A DNA stretch of 64,000 nucleotides from Anaeromyces robustus. Lineage: Eukaryota; Neocallimastigomycota; Neocallimastigomycetes; Neocallimastigales; Neocallimastigaceae. Positions 12,183 through 21,800 of this stretch are shown here, in pieces (position 1 is the stretch's first letter; each line of letters starts with the position of its first letter). The notes under the pieces are model-generated. The model saw nothing but the letters and a program-made list of their open reading frames with translations. It made no database searches and was not told the DNA's origin. Where the stretch lies: the NCBI GenBank assembly GCA_002104895.1, contig MCFG01000002.1:302501-366500 (forward strand), in the 5' to 3' direction. Position numbers and translations under genes: made by a program.

Positions 12183-12197
12183 TTCTCCCGATTTATT

Positions 12198-12673
12198 ATA
12201 TAGATAATATTTTTTGTATTTATTATTTATTATAAAAAATATATTAAATAAAATTTTTTTTTTTATGTTAATATATCATTATTTCATTATTTTGTTTTGG
12301 TTCATGGAAATTATAATAACTAGGAATAAGACACAAAAATTATTTATCTACTATTTATTTATTTATTTATTTTGTAAATGTCTTTTTATTTTATTATTAT
12401 CTTATTATATTTTATAAAAAAAATATAATTATTTATAAACAAATAAATAATTAAATAAATAAATAATGAATAGTATTAAATAAATATTAACAATATTATA
12501 GTAAAAATAAAATAATATAAAAAAAATACAGGAAATAAAATAATGTATAATTTAGGCATGATTAAAAGAAAATAATAATAATAAATTAATTAGGATTAAT
12601 TTTTTTTTTAAAAAAAAAAATTTATTATTATGTATTTATAGATGATGCATTATGATTATGTAATTGATGAAAT
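12198..12673. other. A/T spacer between elements C and A
   Basis: No gene is seen. A 67-codon open stretch here opens on TTG and is mostly Ile/Leu/Phe/Tyr, with no recognisable domain. Confidence 0.6.
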
Positions 12674-13254
12674 ATTTTTATTCTGAGTGTAGCATTTCGG
12701 CAATGTACATGAAATTTTTTGCATTGACAGGTCCTTTACGCCACATTTCATATTTTAAATTTATATAAATATTTTTGACGCCACATTTATATAAAAATTT
12801 TTTAAGAGAGTTTATATACTAGTACTTGTATATTAAAACATTTCTTATTTATTTCATAATTTAAAGAATTATAAATATAAATTTTAAATTTCACTTAATA
12901 TTTTATTTATTTCATAATTTAAAGAATTATAAATATAAATTTTAAATTTCACTTAATATTTTTTTTATTTCATAATTTAAAGAATTATAAATATAAATTT
13001 TAAATTTCACATAATATTTTATTTATTTCATAAGTTAAATAAAAAAAAAAAAGAAATATTAATAAAAAGAAGATACCACTAATAAATTGGTTTCATAAAT
13101 CAATAATAAATAAAATATTGATTTTAATAATATAATAAATTTTTTATTTATTTATTTTATAAGCCACAATATAATACATTTAAATAATACGTTATTTTAA
13201 TGCGCGATACATTTACGAAATACATTGCCGAAATGCACACTTCCCATTTTTATT
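12674..13254 (+). mobile_element. Non-autonomous MULE-like element A (MITE) with 9-bp target duplication
   Basis: The element is 12683-13245 (563 bp). The left end reads CTGAGTGTAGCATTTCGG and continues CAATGTACATGAAATT; the right end, reversed, reads GGGAAGTGTGCATTTCGG then CAATGTATTTCG. The 16-bp core GCATTTCGGCAATGTA is an exact inverted repeat. ATTTTTATT at 12674-12682 recurs at 13246-13254, a 9-bp duplication typical of MULEs. Inside lie GCCACATTT repeats, three 58-bp minisatellite units (12851-13024) and a GCGCGATACATTTACG subterminal block. There is no coding capacity. The shared GCATTTCGG core and GGGA..AGTG end link it to element C, which may represent the family that once supplied transposase (inference). 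Confidence 0.75.
12851..13028 (+). repeat. 58-bp minisatellite, three units, in element A
   Basis: The landmark ATTTCATAA recurs at 12851, 12909 and 12967, with a variant ATTTCATAAG at 13025, all exactly 58 bp apart. Units contain TTTAAAGAATTATAAATATA and AATTTCACTTAATATT. The last unit changes CACTTAAT to CACATAAT. Confidence 0.9.
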
Positions 13255-13881
13255 ATTATGTATTATTCTTATTATGTATTATGTATTATTTTATTTATTT
13301 ATTATTTTATTATTTTATTTATTCCTAATATTTAATAAAAAAAATTGTTACATAATGATTTATGTAAAAATTCAAAAATTTTTTTAGCCTTCTTTCATTT
13401 TCGTTAAATTAATTTTTTTTTTTTTTTTTTTATGTTTATACTTTTTTTTTTAATTAATTAATTAATAAGGAAATGTTCCAAAAAAAAATTTTATTTATTT
13501 ATTTATATTGTATTGTATTGTATTGTATTTTTATATTAATATAAATATGTTTTATATTTAAATTAAATTTCATCATATATTAATAATATTTTATATTTTA
13601 TATTTATTTTATCATTAAGTATTTTCACTTTATGGAATAATATATTTATAATATAAGAAATTAAGAAATGATATTAAATATTATTAAAATATATTAATGA
13701 TAATCATAATATAATATAATATAATATAATATAATAATATATATTATTATTATTCTTAATTAAAGTTTTTTTTCAAGATACAAAAAAAAAACTTTAGTTT
13801 GTAATTTATGACACAAATGGAAATTATTAAATTAAAAAAATGTGAAAAAAATAATTAAAAAAAAAATAAATTAATATTAAA
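13255..13881. other. A/T spacer between the inverted elements A and B
   Basis: About 630 bp of A/T repeats, including (ATTGT)n near 13508-13528 and (AATAT)n near 13710-13735. No gene and no further copy of the terminal motif. If A and B were arms of one large fold-back element, this would be its loop; their separate target duplications argue against that. Confidence 0.55.
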
Positions 13882-14523
13882 CTTTTTTTGGGAAGTGTGC
13901 ATTTCAGCAATGTATTTTGTAAATGTATCGCGCATTAAAATAACGTATTATTTAAATGTATTATATTGTGGCTTATAAATTAAATTAATAAAAAATTTAT
14001 TATATTATTAAAATCAATATTTTATTTATTATTGATTTATGAAACCAATTTATTAGTGACATCTTCTTTTTATTAATATTTCTTTTTTTTTTTTTTTTTT
14101 ATTTAACTTATGAAATAAATAAAATATTAAGTGAAATTTAAAATTTATCTATAATTATTTAAATTATGAAATAAATAAAATATTAAGTGAAATTTAAAAT
14201 TTATAAATTCTTTAAATTATGAAATAAATAAAATATTAAGTGAAATTTAAAATTTATATTTATAATTCTTTAAATTATGAAATAAATAAAATATTAAGTG
14301 AAATTTAAAATTTATAAATTCTTTAAATTATGAAATAAATAAAATATTAAGTGAAATTTAAAATTTATATTTATAATTCTTTAAATTATGAAATAAATAA
14401 GAAGTAGTATATAAACTCTCTTAAAAAATTTTTATATAAATGTGGCGTAAAATGTGGCGTAAAGGACCATTCAATGCAAAAAATTTCATGTACATTGCCG
14501 AAATGCAACACTCAGCTTTTTTT
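13882..14523 (-). mobile_element. Non-autonomous MULE-like element B (MITE), inverted copy of A, 8-bp target duplication
   Basis: The element is 13890-14515 (626 bp). It begins GGGAAGTGTGCATTTCAGC and ends in GCCGAAATGCAACACTCAG, so it is element A in reverse orientation. Both outer and inner termini match A almost base for base; one difference is CAG for CGG at the inner end. CTTTTTTT at 13882-13889 and 14516-14523 is the likely 8-bp target duplication, though a T-run is weak evidence. Relative to A it lacks about 40 bp between two GCCACATTT blocks near its outer end and has five minisatellite units instead of three. The matching ends suggest both copies moved recently. A short frame over the outer end (from ATG 14440) is a translation of the terminal repeat plus a T-run and is not a gene. 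Confidence 0.75.
14111..14398 (-). repeat. Five-unit minisatellite of element B with alternating 53/58-bp units
   Basis: The landmark TGAAATAAAT occurs at 14111, 14167, 14220, 14278, 14331 and 14389, giving spacings of 56, 53, 58, 53 and 58 bp. The 53-bp units lack a TATTTA block present in the 58-bp units. The 111-bp dimer 14167-14277 is repeated at 14278-14388, showing expansion by dimer duplication. Confidence 0.9.
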
Positions 14524-15179
14524 TTCTTTTTTTTTTTTTTTTTTTTTTTTAATTATTTTTTACATAAAAAATTTCTCTTTTTTTTATTAATTTATATCAA
14601 TAAATTTAAAACCCTCTATATAAATATTAATATTATATTATATTACATTGTATTATTATATTAATTAAATTAAATATATCTTTTTAATATAAAGAATATA
14701 AAATAAAATAAAAAATCATTGATTTAATATTAAAAGTACTTTATAAATAATTTGTATTTATTTTTTTTTTGTCATACTTTTTGTATTATATTAATTATTT
14801 TCATCCCATATACAATTATTATTTAATATATATTATAATGTATTATAATATATATAGAATAAATTAAAAATTAATGATATTACGGATGCTTTTTTTTTGT
14901 TAAGTTATTTTATGTCATAAAATATTTATAATAATAATAATATGTATGTATATATATATAGTATTTAATAAATATATTAAATAAATATATTAAATCCTCA
15001 TTGATTTATAATTATTACTTTTAATTTTTTTAATTTAATTATGATAAAAAAAAAATATATAAATTATAGTTTAGATAAAACCACAACAATACAATATGAA
15101 TTATGATTAACAACAATATTAGTGTATTATTATCAATATATATAAAAAAATAATTTCATTTTTCTTAGCATTATTAATT

Positions 15180-15211
<32 letters not shown>

Positions 15212-17473
15212 ATTTACTTTAAAAAAAATTAAAATTTATGGTAAAAAAAAAATAATAATAATAATAATAATTAATAAAATATGCATCAGATATATTAAAT
15301 AAATCAAAAATAACCAAGAATAAATAAAGAATTCTTGGTTTTATTATTATATTCTTGGTTTTATTATTATTATTTTAATTATTTATATAAAAAAGTTAAT
15401 AATTATTAAACTTAACTCTTTATACATTATTATTATTTTTATAGATTAATTAACTATTATTTTTTATTTTATTCCGTATTTTAAAACATATAATAAATAA
15501 ATAAATAAAAAGTAAAAGTTTCCCATTTTCATTTTTTTTTCATTGTTATAATTTAATTTAATTATATTATATATGATAATAATAAAATAAAAACTTGAAA
15601 CTTTTATATGAAATAAAAAAAAAAGTTTAAGATAAAAAAAAAATTAAATTCAAAATAATAATAAAAATTATAATTAATTATGTTTTTATTTTTTTTTTTT
15701 GTATTTTATATTTTGCATAAAATGCATATAAAAAATTGATTATTTATATTTAGTTTTAATTATGTATTTTATTTTTGTATATTTTTTATTTTTGTATATT
15801 TTTTTTTTAAAAAAAATAAATAAATAAAAAGAAAATCAATCCATTGTTTTATAATTATTTTTAATTATTACATCATGAAAATCCTTTTTTTTTTATTTTT
15901 TTTTTTTTTACTTTGTATTTTATTTTGTTTTATTTTAAATTTCAGCCAAAGTAAAAAAAATTTTTTTATTTATTTATTTTAACATTTGATCATGCATAAT
16001 ATCAAATGTTAAAAAAAATTTGAATATTCTATATTAAAATAGTTTGAAAAATAAAAAAAAAAAAAAAAAGAGATTAATAAATAAATAAATAAATAAATAA
16101 ATAGTTAATAAAATAAATAGATGATATAATAAATAAATAAATAAATAATATTTCATACATATATATAAACAATTATATATATAATTATTTATATATATAA
16201 TTTAATCTATTTATTTATTTTTTTATTTATTTTACAATCTATTTATTAAACTTAAAAATATTAATATGTATATATTTATTAATTGTCTCAATTTTATAAA
16301 TGTTTTGTTCTCTTTTTTTTTTTTATGATTTATGATTTATGATTTTCTTTTTTCTATCCTAAATTAAGAATTATTTCCTTTTTTATTTTTTATTTATTAT
16401 TTATTATTTATTATTTATTATTTATTTTTCTATTTTCTATTTTCTATTTTTTAAGTTTTATTATTATTATTTATTATTATTGATTTTTGTAATTATTAAA
16501 TTTATTATGATGTCATAATTTTTTATATATAAAGTGACATTACACTTTTATGTATTTATTTTTTGTATTCTTAAAATTTTTATTGATTATGTAAATATGT
16601 AATAATAAATTAAAAAAAAAACGGTTTCTGAATAATAATAAATATATATATATTAATATAAATTAATATAAACGATTATATCATATTATATAAATAAATA
16701 TATAAATATATATAGAATAATATAATAATAAATCATTATTTGATCTTAACTATTTTATTAATCTATTAATTTATTTATTTATTAATCTATTATTTATTTA
16801 TTTATTAATCTATTATTTATTTATTAATTTATCTTTTTTTTTTTAAGAGTTACATCTTAATTTAATTTAATTTAATTTTATATATATATATATTTTTTTA
16901 AAAAAAAAAAAAAAATAAAAAAAAATTATAAAAAAATTAAACACAAAATCAAATTAAAAAAGGAAAAAAAAAAGCCCAAGTTTCATGTTATAATATAAAT
17001 TTATAACAATTCAAAAAAAAATTCCAAACTTTTTATTTTGTATTTTGTATTCAAAAATAAAAAAAAATTTAAAAAAAAAAAAGTTTTAAAAAGTTTAATA
17101 GATAATTTTTTATAATTATTTTTTTTATCTCCTATCGAATTCTCTATTAACACTTATTCGACATTAAAATTTATGAATTTAAAAAAGAAAATAATAATTA
17201 TAATTATTATATTTTTATATTTTATTTTTTTTTATTTATTTTAATAATAAATAATAACATTATTAGATTATTATTATTATTAGATTAGATTAGACAATTT
17301 TTTTTTTCTTTTTTCTTTTTTGTTTTATATATTACACATTGATACATTGTTTTATGTTTTACAATTTATTTTAATTGTTTTTTTTTTTTTTTTATTTTTT
17401 ATAATTATTATAAAACACACATTTTTAATATGAAAATAGAAAAATAGAATAATTGAACAATTGAAAAATAAAC

Positions 17474-17506
<33 letters not shown>

Positions 17507-18296
17507 GAACATACTTAGAAAGTAATAAAAACAAAATAGAAAATAGAAAAACTTTTTTGAAGTTTAGTTTTTTTTAGTTTTAAAATTTTATTTTTTAATT
17601 TAATTGTTTTTTTAATTAAATTTTGTGACTTTTATAATAATATTTTTTTTTATTTATTTTTAAATAATTAATAATTAATAATTAATAATAAAATATAGAA
17701 TAGAATGGATAGTTTTTTCTTTTTTTATTTTTTTATTATATATAAATTTTTTTTTATTTGATTCTTTAAACTATTATATTATTATTAAAAAAAAGGTAAT
17801 CCTTTATTATTCAATTTTTATGATGATTTATCCTAAAATAATAATAAATAATAAATAATAATAATTTTTTTTTAAAAAAAAAAACTCTATTTATTACTAT
17901 AAAATTTTTTTTTTAGTCCGTTTATGTTTTTATGTTTATTGCTTTTTGTTTTTGTTTTTGTTTTTTTTAAATAAAGTATAATTAAAATATGATCTTAATA
18001 TGACTTTAAATAATAATAATAATAATAATAATAATTCTTTTTTTTTTTAACAATTACACTTAATATAATACTTTAAAAACTCTAAAAATAAAAAAATTAT
18101 TTATTTATTTTATTTATTTTATTTATTTATTTTTATTATTAAATGATTAATACAATATTAATTGTATCATATATTAATTTATATTTATATTATATAATAT
18201 TATACAATATGAATTAAAAAATAAATAAATAAATATTATTAAATGAATGAATAAAATAAAATTTCTTTTTCTTCTTTTTTTTTTTTTATAATAAAA
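14524..18296. other. A/T-rich intergenic DNA, no gene seen
   Basis: Simple A/T sequence with (AAAT)n tracts (about 15184-15211 and 16078-16104), a repeated TTCTTGGTTTTATTATTAT pair near 15330-15370, tandem TATTAATCTATTA-type repeats near 16750-16830 and a 14-bp-arm hairpin at 15977-16014. Open stretches such as the minus strand near 17.4 kb are Lys/Phe runs read through homopolymers. Confidence 0.75.
15977..16014. repeat. Perfect hairpin, 14-bp arms, 10-nt loop
   Basis: TTTTAACATTTGAT (15977-15990) pairs with ATCAAATGTTAAAA (16001-16014) around the loop CATGCATAAT. It could form a stable RNA stem or a small cruciform. No adjacent gene indicates a role. Confidence 0.7.
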
Positions 18297-18489
18297 TAAA
18301 TAAATAGAAAAAGTAAATAAAAAGTAAATAAATAAAAATATAAAAAAAAAAACATAAATAAATATAATATAAAAAGTATATATATAATTAATATATAAAT
18401 ATATAAATATATAAACATTTAATAAATAAATAAATAATATATAAATATAAATAAATAAATAAATATAAATAAATAAATAAATATAAAAA
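18297..18489 (+). promoter_or_regulatory. A-rich leader/promoter segment of the VOC gene
   Basis: From about 18297 the plus strand is nearly all A with isolated T, arranged as AAAT/ATAA repeats, TATATA blocks near 18379-18412 and an ATAAATAAATAAATATAAAA stretch running up to the ATG. There is almost no G or C. This resembles the A-rich leader of the other gene. Specific promoter elements cannot be separated from the background. Confidence 0.35.
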
Positions 18490-18876
18490 ATGTTTTTAAA
18501 TAAAATTCATCATATTGCCATTATTGTATCAAATTATGAAATTTCTCGTGATTTTTATGTCAATAAATTAGAATTTCCAATTCTACGAGAAAATTATCGA
18601 CCCGAACGACAAGATTGGAAACTTGATTTAAAATGTGGTGAAAGTGGAATAGAACTTGAAATTTTTGGAATGAAAAATCCACCTTCAAGACCTACTCATC
18701 CTGAAGCCTGTGGTTTAAGACATTTAGCCTTTCATGTCACAGATATAGAAAAAGTAGTAGAAAAATTAAAAGAAAAAGGAATAGAATGTGAACCTATACG
18801 AATAGATACTTTTACTCAAAAAAAAATGACCTTTTTTAAAGATCCTGATGATTTACCCATTGAATTACATGAATAA
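18490..18876 (+). CDS. VOC-superfamily (glyoxalase-fold) metalloprotein, YaeR type
   Basis: A complete 128-residue intronless protein. It consists of two beta-alpha-beta-beta-beta modules of the vicinal-oxygen-chelate fold and closely follows bacterial YaeR / short lactoylglutathione-lyase-like proteins: HHIAII at 7-12, RDFYVNKL at 20-27, WKLDL at 43-47, IELEIFG at 54-60, PPSRPTHPEACGLRHLAFHV at 64-83, TQKKMTFFKDP at 109-119 and LPIELHE at the C-terminus. By alignment with E. coli GloA the four metal ligands are H8, E55, H78 and E125, all present, so it should bind a divalent metal. The usual DPDG turn before the last strand is DPDD here (D121 for Gly). YaeR-type proteins have no settled substrate, so glyoxalase activity is only a possibility. 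No targeting signal is seen, so it is likely cytosolic. The first ATG directly follows an A-rich leader. Balanced composition in 90% A/T surroundings and lack of introns suggest bacterial origin (inference). Confidence 0.96.
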   Translation: MFLNKIHHIAIIVSNYEISRDFYVNKLEFPILRENYRPERQDWKLDLKCGESGIELEIFGMKNPPSRPTHPEACGLRHLAFHVTDIEKVVEKLKEKGIECEPIRIDTFTQKKMTFFKDPDDLPIELHE

Positions 18877-21800
18877 ATAAAATAAAAAAAATAAATAAAT
18901 AAATAATAATAAAAATAATATTGTTTATAATAATAAATAATAAATTATTAATATTATTATTTACTATTATTATTTACTATTATTATTATTTATTATTATT
19001 ATTTGATATTATTAAAATCCATAATATTAAATAAATAAATAAATAAATAAATAAGTAAATAAAATACAGAATAAAGAATACAGATAATGGAGATAATAAA
19101 AAATAAAATAAAATAATATAAAAAGAATTAATAATTAATAATTAATAATACCATAATAGTAAATAATGTTACAAAAAAACAGTGAAAAAAAATTGTAATA
19201 GAAAATAAATAAATAAATAAATAAAACTAAAACTAAATTTAAAATAAAATAAAAAATATTTTGTTAAAACCAACCTTAAAAAATAAAAAAATAATAATAA
19301 TATAAAATAATATTTAATATTATTAAATATTATTCTTTTAATTATTCTTTTAATTATTCTTTTTTTAATATTATAAATCCATCCTATTATAAATTCAAAT
19401 TCATCCTATTATTATCATATAAACAAATATAAACAAAATGAATTATGATATTTTTCTTTTTTCTTATTTTCTTTTTCTTATTTTCTTATTTTTCCATAAA
19501 AGATATGATATTTAATTTATTATAGAAAAAAAAAAAAAAAGGGATATGGTATTTTAAATGATGTAATCATTTATGTAAATTTTTTCTTTTTTCTTTTTTC
19601 TTTTTTTTTTTTCTTTATTTTAAAGTATGATGACTAAATAATAATTTATAATAATAATTTATAATAATAATTATTATGAATATATATTAATTTGTTTTTC
19701 TATTATTATTTATTATTATTTATTATTATATTATTATCATATTATTATTTAATAATTATTATTTAATTTATTTAGTTTAAATCCTTTTTCATTTAATTAA
19801 TTAATTAATTAATTAATTTTTATTAATTTTTATATATATAGAAAACTCTCCTAAAAATGTTTATAATTTTATCATTTTATTATTATTCGAAAAAAAAAAT
19901 TACATAAAATATAAAATATTAAATTATATAAAATATTAAAATTATATAAATTATATAAAATATGAAATCATAAAACATAAAACATAAAAATAATAAAAAA
20001 AATGATTACTCATAAAAAATAAAAAATTTAATTTTTAGAAAAATAGAAAATTCTATAAATTAAATTAGCTTTTAAATTAATTTTTTTTAATATTATTTAT
20101 TTATTTATTTTATTTATCACTTTTTTTTTCTATTTTTAAAATTTTAAATTTATGCATGTATAAAATTTAAATTTTATTAAAAATAATTTGAATTTTTCTT
20201 TTTCTTTTTTTGTAACCTCATAAAAAAAAAAAAAGGAGAAATGTATATAAATTATTTATATTAACTTTTGGCTAAAAATAAAAAAATAAAGTGAAAAAGA
20301 AAGATTACAATTTTTTCTTTTTTTTTAATTTATTTGTATTTGTATTAATTAATTATTTATTTTATATTATTATATTATTTATTTTATTTATTTTATTTTA
20401 TTATGTATTATGTATTATAAAACATGTTTTTATTAATTATTTATTTATTATTTATTATTATTAGTTTTAACTCCTATTAAGAATATTATTTTTTATTATA
20501 TTTTGTGTTTTTTTTTTTTTTTGTACTTTTATATATATATAATAAAAAAAGGAAATTTAAAAATTCATAATTAAAATTTACAAATTAAAATTTTAAATTT
20601 AAATAAATAAAATAAATAAATAAATAAATAAATAAAATAAAATTATGGATTATGTATGATTGTATGACTTTTATTTTTTTAATTTAATTTATTATTGTAT
20701 TATGTTTTATGCTTGATGTTTTATGTTTTATGTTTTATGTATATTATGTATATTATGTATATTATGTATATTATGTATATTATGTATATTATGTATATTA
20801 TGTAAATTATGTAAATTATGATATTATGTTCTTTTTTTTTATGATATTATGATATTATAATGATAGGATATATTTTATTTATGTATTAAATATTATATAT
20901 TATGGATTATGTATTATGTATTATGACATATTATGGATTATGAATTACGGTTTATAGAATAACTAAGTTAATATTATAATAAATTAACTTATTTTATTTA
21001 TAAGAGAAGAGATTAAATTTTATATATTTTACATTGTACAATAGACATCATTCATTTTTAAATAATAATAAATTTACCTTAATTACATGATACATAATAA
21101 TTAAATAAAAATAATTGTATTATACAAAATTACAAAATTAAAATATTAAAATATTAAAATATTTTTTTTTTGTTTATGTGTTTATGTATCAAATTTTAAA
21201 AATTTTAATGATTAAAAAAATGGAAAAATAAAAAAAAAAATTTTATATATTATATATTGTATATTATAGAGTATAATATAATATATAATCTATGAATTCA
21301 TAAAGTTTATTTAATTTATTATTTATGTATACATTTAATTTAAATATAAAAATGTTGTTTTTTTTAAAAAAAAGAAAAAAAAATCTAAAACGAAGAAAAA
21401 AAAAAAGAACAAAGCATGTTTTATTATTTTTTTCTTAATTAAGTAAAAAAATGAAAAAAGAAAAGAAAAGAAAAAAAAGTAAAAAAAAAAAAAAAAAAAA
21501 TCTAAAACAATAAACAAATAGAAACAAAAGAAAAAAATTTTTTTTATTCTCTTACTTGTTTTAAAACTAGTTTTTTTAGTAACAAAAATAAAAAAAAAAA
21601 AATTCAATAAACAAATAAAAAAAAAAAAAAAAAGCATAAAGTAAAATAGTAAAAAAGGAAAAAAAAGTAAAAAAAAAAATTTTTTTTTTGCTTGTTTTAA
21701 AACCTATATACACAGAGTTAGTAACAAATAAATAAATAAATAAATAAACAAAGAAAAAAAATTTTTTTTTTGTATTTTTGTATTTTTGTATGACTAATCC

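Larger units (their letters stand above)
10635..12197. mobile_element. Decayed MULE-type DNA transposon (element C) with 8-bp target duplication
   Basis: The element is 10643-12189 (about 1.55 kb). Both ends carry the core GTGCATTTCGGAATCGT: on the plus strand inside the left array at 10650-10709, and as an exact reverse complement at 12166-12182. The right end closes on CTTCTCCC. It is flanked by GATTTATT at 10635-10642 and 12190-12197, an 8-bp direct repeat fitting the 8-11 bp target duplications of Mutator-like elements. Inside are a 38-bp minisatellite (11142-11280), the remnant of a transposase on the minus strand (11441-11829) and a duplicated segment (11818-12116). A 7-bp TGTGGCT/AGCCACA hairpin lies just inside the right end. 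The transposase is only partly present and broken, so the copy cannot be autonomous. Family assignment rests on the protein remnant and target-duplication length; an 8-bp A/T repeat could arise by chance. Confidence 0.7.

Noticed and set aside
12683-14515. Reading elements A and B as one large fold-back transposon
   Set aside because: Each copy has its own complete pair of terminal motifs and its own apparent target duplication, while the outer flanks of the pair do not match each other.
14440-14664. 74-codon open frame beginning MWRKMWRKGPF
   Set aside because: It is the terminal repeat of element B followed by a long T-run; the apparent complexity comes from the transposon end, not a gene.
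21335-21637. 100-codon minus-strand Phe-rich frame
   Set aside because: Translation of a purine-rich A/G tract; almost entirely Phe, Lys, Leu and Ser with no recognisable protein.
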